Shown here: positions 7,746-19,800 of the stretch, piece after piece
Layout of the letters: every line of letters begins with the position of its first letter
How positions within the stretch are numbered: the stretch's first letter is position 1
NCBI GenBank assembly: GCA_035771175.1
Contig: CM069610.1
Span: 23,216,501 to 23,280,500 of the forward strand
Direction of reading: 5' to 3'
From: Paratinospora sagittata
Lineage: Eukaryota; Streptophyta; Magnoliopsida; Ranunculales; Menispermaceae
Length of the DNA: 64,000 nt
Program-made: the position numbers and the translations under genes
The notes under the pieces: model-generated
Database searches by the model: none
Told to the model about the DNA's origin: nothing
What the model saw: only the letters and a program-made list of their open reading frames with translations

Positions 7746-8069
7746 GGGGAACGAAACATAGGTTTGCGTGTTTTATAACTGTTATTAAAGTTTACATTCA
7801 ATTATTGTTATGTCTACTATTCATTTACACTGCATTATGTCAATAATGTTTATGACCTGAATGTCTTAACTTTGCACGTCGTGATACCGACCCTGATAAG
7901 GATCACTAGACGATGTCAAAGTCAGTCTAAATGTCAAGAAAAGACCAGACCAGTAGACTAGACTAGTTCATGCATTGGCATCATACATATCACCACCTAG
8001 GGACGTATATGGTTTATGACTCATAGAATAGTTAGAAGCATTGCTCACTATTCATATTATTTCTCTGGA

Positions 8070-8215
8070 GAGGGACGTACATGTGAACCTGGCTACGCCG
8101 GGGAGGGACATCAGTACGTGAATCCAGAGCATCGTTCCTGAGGAGGGACGTACAGTGAGAACCTGGCTTCGCCCGGGGAAGGACACCAGTACGTGAACTC
8201 AGGCGATGTACGTTC
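8070..8215 (+). repeat. 73-bp imperfect tandem duplication in the 3' LTR
   Basis: This is the counterpart of the pair at 1099-1244. It contains one of the three LTR substitutions, CTCAGGCG here against CTCCGGCG in the 5' copy. Confidence 0.8.
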
Positions 8216-8642
8216 ATCAAACCATTAGTACGCGACGGTGTCATGCATACATGCATATTGATTGATTATGATGCTTACATGTGTATTTAAGATATTTGAT
8301 ATTGAAGTATGCTTTATTAATTGTTATACTCATGCACTATTTACCCACTGAGCGCGTTAAGCTCACTCCAATATTATCAAATCTTTCACAGGAAATTAGG
8401 GTGGACTGGGTGCAGGTTATGGGGCCCACATTTTGTACCCTTTGTATGAATCATTGGGATTTTGGGAGTATGTTCCCTTGACCATTTTATGTACAAAAGT
8501 ATTCTGAATTATATGAAATCAGATTTGTACTGTGTATTGTATTTCCGCTGCGTACTCTGTTATTACCATTATGATTGTTCCAAATGCGCGCCCCGTCCGA
8601 GAATGTACCGCCGGTTTAGGCGCGTCCGGGCGGGGTGTGACA

Positions 8643-8647
8643 CGATT
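8643..8647. repeat. Target-site duplication, right copy (CGATT)
   Basis: CGATT follows the CA end of the 3' LTR and matches 91-95. The satellite then continues TTTGCAAG, as in uninterrupted monomers. Confidence 0.95.
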
Positions 8648-11600
8648 TTTGCAAGTTAGATTGAGCTTTCCAAAGAGTTTTTCAAGAGAAGAAAGTATTG
8701 ATTCTTGCATTTGTCAAAACAAGCTTCGAATAGAATTAAAATTGCAATCTGTCTTGATGATAACGTCGTTGATCAGCAAGTTCTTCATTTTATCCCTTTT
8801 GTGCTTAGATTTGCAGAGGCTATCCATTGTTTTAAGTTGTAAGTATATGAAGTGGTCTCGGTAAGATAACACAACAAAAAAAACACATCAATTGTCTTGC
8901 ATCAAGAAGACATCAAACAATTGCTTTCGAAGTCTACAAAGATCAAGCTCGAAGAACGAAGACATATCTCATGCCTAAGTAAGGCATTTGTTTGATCTTT
9001 GGTGTGTAGGGTAACCTCTCGATCAATCTCAGCACTAAAACTCTGAAATCTGCAAAGTCTTCAAAATCACTTCGATATAGTATTTCATTTTGAAAAAATG
9101 TTTTCCGAAAGGTTTTAATCATAATTTCAATGAGTTTTGAATTATTTAAAAGTTTTTAATCTTATACAATATGTTTTGAGTTAATGGAATGGTTCTTGAG
9201 TGTCAAAATATTAATTTTTAAAAAATAGGCTATCCAACAATTTGCCAAAATTTTTCTGAAGGCACTAGCGCACTATCAGTGTTGATAACTCACCGATAGG
9301 GTTCTATAATAAAACATTTGTTTTTCTGAAAAATTTTCTATAGCGCGTTATCCCATTTGATACTTCGCTATAAAGTTGTTGCCGTGATCTTTCCATTTTT
9401 AGTAAAATGGGCAATAGCGCACTATAGGCCTCGATAACACGCTATCGAAAAGTCCGTAAAACTCGAGCTCTCGGGTTTGTGTATATCGATCTGCTATAGC
9501 CTTCTATCTGTCAATTGAGAACATGATACGCAACCCAATAGCACGCTATCCACGTCTGAGGAAAAAATCTGATATTTCTAACGAGAAAAATTTGGGCACT
9601 TCTGCTTGCTCGATTTTTCTATTCCTTATACAATTTCTATAGGTTATCTTAATTGAAATATTCTCTACTAACACCTAGATGATTCCCACTGTCTCTCACG
9701 CCCAAAACAACTTTAGATTAAACAATGTTTTGAATTCAAATCATTTTGTATTCTCTTGCCCTTTAACCCGCAACTTCTAATTTTATAAAACAATCATTCT
9801 CTGATTTTCAAAAATACAACACACACGATTTTTGCAAGTTAGATTGAGCTTTCCAAAGAGTTTTTCAAGAGAAGAAAGTATTGATTCTTGCATTTGTCAA
9901 AACAAGCTTCGAATAGAATCAAAACCGCAATCTGTCTTGATGATAACGTCGTCGTTGATCAGCAAGTCCTTCATTTTATCCCTTTTGTGCTTAGATTTGC
10001 AGAGGCTATCCATTGTTTTAAGTTGTAAGTATATGAAGTGGTCTCGGTAAGCTAACACAACAAAAAAGAACACATCATTTGTCTTGCATCAAGAAGACAT
10101 CAAACAATAGCTTTCGAAGTCTACAAAGATCAAGCTCGAAGAACGAAGACATATCTCATGCCTAAGTAAGGCATTAGTTTGATCTTTGGTGTGTAGGGTA
10201 ACCTCTCGATCAATCTCAGCACTAAAACTCTGAAATCTGCAAAGTCTTCAAAATCACTTCGATATAGTATTTCGTTTTGAAAAAATGTTTTCCGAAAGGT
10301 TTTAATCATAATTTCAATGAGTTTTGAATTATTTAAAAGTTTTTAATCTTATACAATATGTTTTGAGTTAATGGAATGGTTCTTGAGTGTCAAAATATTA
10401 TTTTTTAAAAAATAGGCTATCCAACAATTTGTCAAAATTTTCTTGAAGGCACTAGCGCACTATCAGTGTTGATAACACGCCGATAGGGTTCTATAATAAA
10501 ACATTTTTTTTTCTGAAAAATTGTCTATAGCGCGCTATCCCCTTTGATACTTCGCTATAAAGCTGTTGCCGTGATCTTTCTATTTTTAGTAAAATGGGCA
10601 ATAGCGCGCTATAGGCCTCGATAACACGCTATCGGAAAGTCCGTAAAACACGAGCTCTCGGGTTTGTGTATATCGATCTGCTATAGCCTGCTATCTGTCA
10701 ATTGAGAACATGATACACAACCCAATAGCACGCTATCCACGTCTGAGAAAAAAATATGATATTTCTAACGAGAAAAATGTGGGCACTTCTGCTTGCTCGA
10801 TTTTTCTTTTCCCTATACAATTTCTCCAGGTTATCTTAATTGAAATATTCTCTACTAACACCTAGAGGATTCCCACTGTCTCGCACGCCCAAAACAACTT
10901 TAGATTAAACAATGTTTTGAATTCAAATCATTTTGTACTCTCTTGCCCTTTAACCCGCAACTTCTAATTTTATAAAACACTCATTCTCTGATTTTCAAAA
11001 ATACAACACACACGATTTTTGCAAGTTAGATTGAGCTTTCCAAAGAGTTTTTCAAGAGAAAAAAGTATTGATTCTTGCATTTGTCCAAACAAGCTTCGAA
11101 TAGAATCAAAATTGCAATCTGTCTTGATGATAACGTCGTTGATCAGCAAGTCCTTCATTTTATCCCTTTTGTGCTTAGATTTGCAGAGGCTATCCATTTT
11201 TTTAAGTTGTAAGTATATATGAAGTGGTCTCGGTAAGATGACACAACAAAAAAAAACACATCAATTGTCTTGCATCAAGAAGACATCATACAATAGCTTT
11301 CGAAGTCTACAAAGATCAAGCTAAAAGAGCGAAGACATATCTCATGCCTAAGTAAGGCATTAGTTTGATCTTTGGTGTGCAGGGTAACCTCTCGATCAAT
11401 CTCAGCACTAAAACTCTGAAATCTGCAAAGTCTTCAAAATCACTTCGATGTAGTATTTCATTTTGAAAAAATGTTTTTCGAAAGGTTTTAATCATAATTT
11501 CAATGAGTTTTGAATTATTTAAAAAATTTTAATCTTATAGAATATGTTTTGAGTTAATGGAATGGTTCTTGAGTGTCAAAATATTAATTTTTCAAAAATA

Positions 11601-14600
11601 AGGCTATCCCGCAATTTGCCAAAATTTTCCTGAAGGCACTAGCGCACTAACAATGTTGATAGCGCGCTGATAGGGTTCTATAATAAAACATTTGTTTTTC
11701 TGAAAAATTGCCTATAGCGCGCTATCCCCTTTGATACTTCGCTATAAAGCAGTTGCCGTGATCTTTCCATTTTTAGTAAAATGGGCAATAGCGCGCTATA
11801 GGCCTCGATAACACGCTATCGGAAAGTCCGTAAAACTCGAGCTCTCGGGTTTGTGTATATCGATCTGCTATAGCCTGCTATCTGTCAATTGAGAACATGA
11901 TACACAACCCAATAGCACGCTATCCACGTCTGAGAAAAAAACCTGATATTTCTAACGAGAAAAATGTGGGCACTTCTGCTTGCTCGATTTTTCTATTCCG
12001 TATACAATTTCTCCAGGTTATCTTAATTGAAATGTTCTCTACTAACACCTAGATGATTCCCACTGTCTCGCACGCCCAAAACAACTTTAGATTAAACAAT
12101 GTTTTGAATTCAAATCATTTTGTACTCTCTTGCCTTTTAACCCGCAACTTCTAATTTTATAAAACACTCATTCTCTGATTTTCAAAAATACACACACACG
12201 ATTTTTGCAAGTTAGATTGAGCTTTCCAAAGAGTTTTTCAAGAGAAGAAAGTATTGATTCTTGCATTTGTCAAAACAAGCTTCGAATATAATTAAAATTG
12301 CAATCTGTCTTGATGATAACGTCGTTGATCAGCAAGTTCTTCATTTTATCCCTTTTGTGCTTAGATTTGCAGAGGCTATCCATTGTTTTAAGTTGTAAGT
12401 ATATGAAGTGGTCTCGGTAAGATAACACAACAAAAAAAACACATCAATTGTCTTGCATCAAGAAGACACCAAACAATTGCTTTCGAAGTCTACAAAGATC
12501 AAGCTCGAAGAACGAAGACATATCTCATGCCTAAGTAAGGCATTAGTTTGATCTTTGGTGTGTAGGGTAACCTCTCGATCAATCTCAGCACTAAAACTCT
12601 GAAATCTGCAAAGTCTTCAAAATCACTTTGATATCGTATTTCGTTTTGAAAAAATGTTTTCCGAAAGGTTTTAATCATAATTTCAATGAGTTTTGAATTA
12701 TTTAAAAGTTTTTAATCTTATACAATATGTTTTGAGTTAATGGAATGGTTCTTGAGTGTCAAAATATTAATTTTTAAAAAATAGGCTATCCAACAATTTG
12801 CCAAAATTTTCTTGAAGGCACTAGCGCACTATCAGTGTTGATAACACGCCGATAGGGTTCTATAATAAAACATTTTTTTTTCTGAGAAATTGTCTATAGC
12901 GCGCTATCCCCTTTGATACTTCGCTATAAAGCTGTTGCCGTGATCTTTCTATTTTTAGTAAAATGGGCAATAGCGCGCTATAGGCCTCGATAACACGCTA
13001 TCGGAAAGTCCGTAAAACACGAGCTCTCGGGTTTGTGTATATCGATCTGCTATAGCCTGCTATCTGTCAATTGAGAACATGATACACAACCCAATAGCAC
13101 GCTATCCACGTCTGAGAAAAAAATCTGATATTTCTAACGAGAAAAATGTGGGCACTTCTGCTTGCTCGATTTTTCTTTTCCTTATACAATTTCTCCAGGT
13201 TATCTTAATTGAAATATTCTCTACTAACACCTAGATGATTCCCACTGTCTCGCACGCCCAAAACAACTTTAGATTAAACAATGTTTTGAATTCAAATCAT
13301 TTTGTATTCTCTTGCCCTTTAACCCGCAACTTCTAATTTTATAAAACACTCATTCTCTGATTTTCAAAAATACAACACACACGATTTTTGCAAGTTAGAT
13401 TGAGCTTTCCAAAGAGTTTTTCAAGAGAAGAAAGTATTGATTCTTGCATTTGTCAAAACAAGCTTCGAATAGAATCAAAACCGCAATCTGTCTTGATGAT
13501 AACGTCGTCGTTGATCAGCAAGTCCTTCATTTTATCCCTTTTGTGCTTAGATTTGCAGAGGCTATCCATTGTTTTAAGTTGTAAGTATATGAAGTGGTCT
13601 CGGAAAGATAGCACAACAAAAAAGAACTCATCAATTGTCTTGCATCAAGAAGACATCAAACAATAGCTTTCGAAGTCTACAAAGATCAAGCTCGAAGAAC
13701 GAAGACATATCTCATGCCTAAGTAAGGCATTAGTTTGATCTTTGGTGTGTAGGGTAACCTCTCGATCAATCTCAGCACTAAAACTCTGAAATCTGCAAAG
13801 TCTTCAAAATCACTTCGATATAGTATTTTGTTTTGAAAAAATGTTTTCCGAAAGGTTTTAATCATAATTTCAATGAGTTTTGAATTATTTAAAAGTTTTT
13901 AATCTTATACAATATGTTTTGAGTTAATGGAATGGTTCTTGAGTGTCAAAATATTAATTTTTAAAAAATAGGCTATCCAACAATTTGCCAAAATTTTCTT
14001 GAAGGCACTAGCGCACTATCAGTGTTGATAACACGCCGATAGGGTTCTATAATAAAACATTTTTTTTTTCTGAAAAATTGTCTATAGCGCGCTATCCCCT
14101 TTGATACTTCGCTATAAAGCTGTTGCCGTGATCTTTCTATTTTTAGTAAAATGGGCAATAGCGCGCTATAGGCCTCGATAACACGCTATCGGAAAGTCCG
14201 TAAAACACGAGCTCTCGGGTTTGTGTATATCGATCTGCTATAGCCTGCTATCTGTCAATTGAGAACATGATACAAAACCCAATAGCACGCTATCCACGTC
14301 TGAGAAAAAAATCTGATATTTCTAACGAGAAAAATGTGGGCACTTCTGCTTGCTCGATTTTTCTTTTCCTTATATAATTTCTCCAGGTTATCTTAATTGA
14401 AATATTCTCTACTAACACCTAGATGATTCCCACTGTCTCGCACGCCCAAAACAACTTTAGATTAAACAATGTTTTGAATTCAAATCATTTTGTATTCTCT
14501 TGCCCTTTAACCCGTAACTTCTAATTTTATAAAACACTCATTCTCTGATTTTCAAAAATACAACACACACGGTTTTTGCAAGTTAGATTGAGCTTTCCAA

Positions 14601-14901
14601 AGAGTTTTTCAAGAGAAGAAAGTATTGATTCTTGCATTTGTCAAAACAAGCTTCGAATAGAATCAAAACCGCAATCTGTCTTGATGATAACGTCGTCGTT
14701 GATCAGCAAGTCCTTCATTTTATCCCTTTTGTGCTTAGATTTGCAGAGGCTATCCATTGTTTTAAGTTGTAAGTATATGAAGTGGTCTCGGAAAGATAAC
14801 ACAACAAAAAAGAACACATCAATTGTCTTGCATCAAGAAGACATCAAACAATAGCTTTCGAAGTCTACAAAGATCAAGCTCGAAGAACGAAGACATATCT
14901 C

Positions 14902-14918
14902 ATGCCTAAGTAAGGCAT
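14902..14918. repeat. Conserved short hairpin in each monomer (representative copy)
   Basis: ATGCCT and AGGCAT flank the five-base loop AAGTA, forming a perfect 6-bp stem. The motif recurs in nearly every monomer. Some copies (for example at 18386, 24165 and 28754) read ATGCCAAAG, and those near 31050 and 33345 read TAGGGCAT, each breaking one pair. Confidence 0.65.
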
Positions 14919-15196
14919 TAGTTTGATCTATGGTGTGTAGGGTAACCTCTCGATCAATCTCAGCACTAAAACTCTGAAATCTGCAAAGTCTTCAAAATCA
15001 CTTTGATATCGTATTTCGTTTTGAAAAAATGTTTTCCGAAAGGTTTTAATCATAATTTCAATGAGTTTTGAATTATTTAAAAGTTTTTAATCTTATACAA
15101 TATGTTTTGAGTTAATGGAATGGTTCTTGAGTGTCAAAATATTAATTTTTAAAAAATAGGCTATCCAACAATTTGCCAAAATTTTCTTGAAGGCAC

Positions 15197-15480
15197 TAGC
15201 GCACTATCAGTGTTGATAACACGCCGATAGGGTTCTATAATAAAACATTTTTTTTTCTGAAAAATTGTCTATAGCGCGCTATCCCCTTTGATACTTCGCT
15301 ATAAAGCTGTTGCCGTGATCTTTCTATTTTTAGTAAAATGGGCAATAGCGCGCTATAGGCCTCGATAACACGCTATCGGAAAGTCCGTAAAACACGAGCT
15401 CTCGGGTTTGTGTATATCGATCTGCTATAGCCTGCTATCTGTCAATTGAGAACATGATACACAACCCAATAGCACGCTAT
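15197..15480. repeat. Palindrome-cluster domain of the satellite (representative copy)
   Basis: In the monomer at 14578, about eight degenerate copies of ATAGCGCGCTAT fall within 284 bp: TAGCGCACTAT (15197), ATAACACGCCGATAG (15216), ATAGCGCGCTAT (15271 and 15344), a half copy TTCGCTAT (about 15295), ATAACACGCTAT (15365), CTATAGCCTGCTATC (15425) and ATAGCACGCTAT (15469). The same cluster sits at the same place in every full-length monomer. It is the only GC-richer, dyad-rich part of an otherwise AT-rich unit. Protein binding or cruciform formation is possible but unproven. Confidence 0.8.
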
Positions 15481-16876
15481 CCACGTCTGAGAAAAAAATC
15501 TGATATTTCTAACGAGAAAAATGTGGGTACTTCTGCTTGCTCGATTTTTCTATTCCTTATACAATTTCTCCAGGTTATCTTAATTGAAATATTCTCTACT
15601 AACACCGAGATGATTCCCATTGTCTCGCACGCCCAAAACAACTTTAGATTAAACAATGCTTTGAATTGAAATCATTTTGTACTCTCTTGCCCTTTAACCC
15701 GTAACTTCTAATTTTATAAAACACTCATTCTCTGATTTTCAAAAATACAACACACACGATTTTTGCAAGTTAGATTGAGCTTTCCAAAGAGTTTTTCAAG
15801 AGAAGAAAGTATTGATTCTTGCATTTGTCAAAACAAGCTTCGAATAGAATCAAAACCGCAATCTGTCTTGATGATAACGTCGTCGTTGATCAGCAAGTTC
15901 TTCATTTTATCCCTTTTGTGCTTAGATTTGCAGAGGCTATCCATTGTTTTAAGTTGTAAGTATATGAAGTGGTCTCGGAAAGATAACACAACAAAAAAGA
16001 ACACATCAATTGTCTTGCATCAAGAAGACATCAAACAATAGCTTTCGAAGTCTACAAAGATCAAGCTCGAAGAACGAAGACATATCTCATGCCTAAGTAA
16101 GGCATTAGTTTGATCTTTGGTGTGTAGGGTAACCTCTCGATCAATCTCAGCACTAAAACTCTGAAATCTGCAAAGTCTTCAAAATCACTTCGATATAGTA
16201 TTTCGTTTTGAAAAAATGTTTTCCGAAAGGTTTTAATCCTAATTTCAATGAGTTTTGAATTATTTAAAAGTTTTTAATCTTATACAATATGTTTGGAGTT
16301 AATCGAATGGTTCTTGAGTGTCAAAATATTAATTTTTAAAAAATAGGCTATCCAACAATTTGCCAAAATTTTCCTGAAGGCACTAGCGCGCTATCAGTGT
16401 TGATAACACGCCGATAGGGTTCTATAATAAAACATTTGTTTTTTTGAAAAATTGTTTATAGCGCGCTAAGGCCTCGATAACACGCTATCGGAAACTCCGT
16501 AAAACTCGAACTCTCGGGTTTGTGTATATCGATCTGCTATAGCCTGCTATCTGTCAATTGAGAACATGATACACAACCCAATAGCACGCTATCCACGTCT
16601 GAGAAAAAAATCTGATATTTCTAACGAGAAAAATTTGGGCACTTCTGCTTGCTCGATTTTTCTATTCCTTATACAATTTCTCTAGGTTATCTTAATTGAA
16701 ATATTCTCTACTAACACCTAGATGATTCCCACTGTCTCGCACGCCCAAAACAACTTTAGATTAAACAATGTTTTGAATTCAAATCATTTTGTATTCTCTT
16801 GCCCTTTAACCCGCAACTTCTAATTTTATAAAACACTCATTCTCTGATTTTCAAAAATACAACACACACGATTTTT

Positions 16877-19800
16877 GCAAGTTAGATTGAGCTTTCCAAA
16901 GAGTTTTTCAAGAGAAGAAAGTATTGATTCTTGCATTTGTCAAAACAAGCTTCGAATAGAATCAAAACCGCAATCTGTCTTGATGATAACGTCGTCGTTG
17001 ATCAGCAAGTCCTTCATTTTATCCCTTTTGTGCTTAGATTTGCAGAGGCTATCCATTGTTTTAAGTTGTAAGTATATGAAGTGGTCTCGGAAAGATAACA
17101 CAACAAAAAAGAACACATCAATTGTCTTGCATCAAGAAGACATCAAACAATAGCTTTCGAAGTCTACAAAGATCAAGCTCGAAGAACGAAGACATATCTC
17201 ATGCCTAAGTAAGGCATTAGTTTGATCTTTGGTGTGTAGGGTAACCTCTCGATCAATCTCAGCACTAAAACTCTGAAATCTGCAAAGTCTTCAAAATCAC
17301 TTTGATATCGTATTTCGTTTTGAAAAAATGTTTTCCGAAAGGTTTTAATCATAATTTCAATGAGTTTTGAATTATTTAAAAGTTTTTAATCTTATACAAT
17401 ATGTTTTGAGTTAATGGAATGGTTCTTGAGTGTCAAAATATTAATTTTTAAAAAATAGGCTATCCAACAATTTGCCAAAATTTTCTTGAAGGCACTAGCG
17501 CACTATCAGTGTTGATAACACGCCGATAGGGTTCTATAATAAAACATTTTTTTTTCTGAAAAATTGTCTATAGCGCGCTATCCCCTTTGATACTTCGCTA
17601 TAAAGTTGTTGCCGTGATCTTTCTATTTTTAGTACAATGGGCAATAGCGCGCTATAGGCCTCGATAACACGCTATCGGAAAGTCCGTAAAACACGAGCTC
17701 TCGGGTTTGTGTATATCGATCTGCTATAGCCTGCTATCTGTCAATTGAGAACATGATACACAACCCAATAGCACGCTATCCACGTCTGAGAAAAAAATCT
17801 GATATTTCTAACGAGAAAAATGTGGGCACTTCTGCTTGCTCGATTTTTCTATTCCTTATACAATTTCTCCAGGTTATCTTAATTGAAATATTCTCTACTA
17901 ACACCGAGATGATTCCCATTGTCTCGCACGCCCAAAACAACTTTAGATTAAACAATGCTTTGAATTCAAATCATTTTGTACTCTCTTGCCCTTTAACCCG
18001 CAACTTCTAATTTTATAAAACACTCATTCTCTGATTTTTAAAAATACAACACACACGATTTTTGCAAGTTAGATTGAGCTTTCCAAAGAGTTTTTCACGA
18101 GAAGAAAGTATTGATTCTTGCTTTTGTCAAAACAAGCTTCGAATAGAATCAAAATTGCAATCTGTCTTGATGATAACGTCGTTGATCAGCAAGTTCTTCA
18201 TTTTATCCCTTTTGTGCTTAAATTTGCAGAGGCTATCCATTGTTTTAAGTTGTAAGTATATGAAGTGGTCTCGGTAAGATAACACAACAAAAAAGAACAC
18301 ATCAATTGTCTTGCATCAAGAAGACATCAAACAATAGCTTTCGAAGTCTACAAAGATCAAGCTCGAAGAACGAAGACATATCTCATGCCAAAGTAAGGCA
18401 TTAGTTTGATCTTTGGTGTGTAGGGTAACCTCTCGATCAATCTCAGCACTAAAACTCTGAAATCTGCAAAGTCTTCAAAATCACTTCGATATAGTATTTC
18501 GTTTTGAAAAAATGTTTTCCGAAAGGTTTTAATCCTAATTTCAATGAGTTTTGAATTATTTAAAAGTTTTTAATCTTATACAATATGTTTTGAGTTAATC
18601 GAATGGTTCTTGAGTGTCAAAATATTAATTTTTAAAAAATAGGCTATCCAACAATTTGCCAAAATTTTCCTGAAGGCACTAGCGCGCTATCAGTGTTGAC
18701 AACACGCCGATAGGGTTCTATAATAAAACATTTGTTTTTCTGAAAAATTGTTTATAGCGCGCTAAGGCCTCGATAACACGTTATCGGAAACTCCGTAAAA
18801 CTTGAACTCTCGGGTTTGTGTATATCGATCTGCTATAGCCTGCTATCTGTCAATTGAGAACATGATACACAACCCAATAGCACGCTATCCACGTCTGAGA
18901 AAAAAATCTGATATTTCTAACGGGAAAAATATGGGCACTTCTGCTTGCTCGATTTTTCTATTCCTTATACAATTTCTCCAGGTTATCTTAATTGAAATAT
19001 TCTCTACTAACACCTAGATGATTCCCTTTGTCTCGCACGCCCAAAACAACTTTAGATTAAACAATGCTTTGAATTCAAATCATTTTGTACTCTCTTGCCC
19101 TTTAACCCGCAACTTCTAATTTTATAAAACACTCATTCTCTGATTTTTAAAAATACAACACACACGAGTTTAGCAAGTTAGATTGAGCTTTCCAAAGAGT
19201 TTTTCACGAGAAGAAAGTATTGATTCTTGCATTTGTCAAAACAAGCTTCGAATATAATCAAAATTGCAATATGTCTTGATGATAACGTCGTTGATCAGCA
19301 AGTTCTTCATTTTATCCCTTTTGTGCTTAGATTTGCAGAGGCTATCCATTGTTTTAAGTTGTAAGTATATGAAGTGGTCTCGGAAAGATAACACAACAAA
19401 AAAGAACACATCAATTGTCTTGCATCAAGAAGACATCAAACAATAGCTTTCGAAGTCTACAAAGATCAAGCTCGAAGAACGAAGACATATCTCATGCCTA
19501 AGTAAGGCATTAGTTTGATCTTTGGTGTGTAGGGTAACCTCCCGATCAATCTCAGCACTAAAACTCTGAAATCTGCAAAGTCTTCAAAATCACTTCGATA
19601 TAGTACTTCATTTTGAAAAAATGTTTTCCGAAAGGTTTTAATCATAATTTCAATGAGTTTTCAATTATTTAAAAGTTTTCAATCTTATACAATATGTTTT
19701 GAGTTAATGGAATGGTTCTTGAGTGTCAAAATATTAATTTTACAAAAATAAGGCTATCCAGCAATTTGCCAAAATTTTCCTGAAGGCACTAGCGCACTAT

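Larger units (their letters stand above)
96..8642 (+). mobile_element. Non-autonomous Ty3/Gypsy LTR retrotransposon (gag-only, TR-GAG-like)
   Basis: This is a complete LTR-to-LTR element of 8547 bp with matching 5-bp target duplications, TG...CA termini, a tRNA-iMet primer binding site and a polypurine tract. The internal part (1672-7086, 5415 bp) holds an extra ORF, then gag with a CCHC knuckle and an aspartic protease. It has no reverse transcriptase, RNase H or integrase. The style of gag and protease, the TGTAATACCC start and GGGGTGTGACA end of the LTR, and the iMet primer resemble the Tekay/Del chromovirus lineage of plants; the lineage is an inference. The LTRs show about 3 substitutions in roughly 1535 comparable sites. 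With a commonly used grass LTR rate (1.3e-8 per site per year) this gives an age well under 0.2 million years. Both ORFs carry inactivating changes, so mobility must have depended on proteins from another element. Confidence 0.92.
7087..8642 (+). repeat. 3' LTR
   Basis: This 1556-bp copy of the LTR runs TGTAATACCC to GTGTGACA. It has 35 As in its poly-A run (7107-7141) and 17 array units (7173-7515) against 18 in the 5' copy. By eye I found three substitutions against the 5' LTR across the rest. The TATA box is at 7526-7533. The LTR promoter would read out into the satellite array to the right. Confidence 0.95.
8643..16876 (+). repeat. Satellite block A, monomers 1-7
   Basis: Monomers 1 and 4 share AATTAAAATTGC and CAATTGCTTTCG, and monomers 2 and 5 share the CGTCGTCG and AATCAAAACCGC variants, each pair at a spacing of 3556 bp. 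This indicates remnants of a three-monomer higher-order unit. Monomers 5-8 all carry AAACCGC with GGAAAG. Monomer 7 (15765-16876) is the first short-class copy. Confidence 0.7.
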
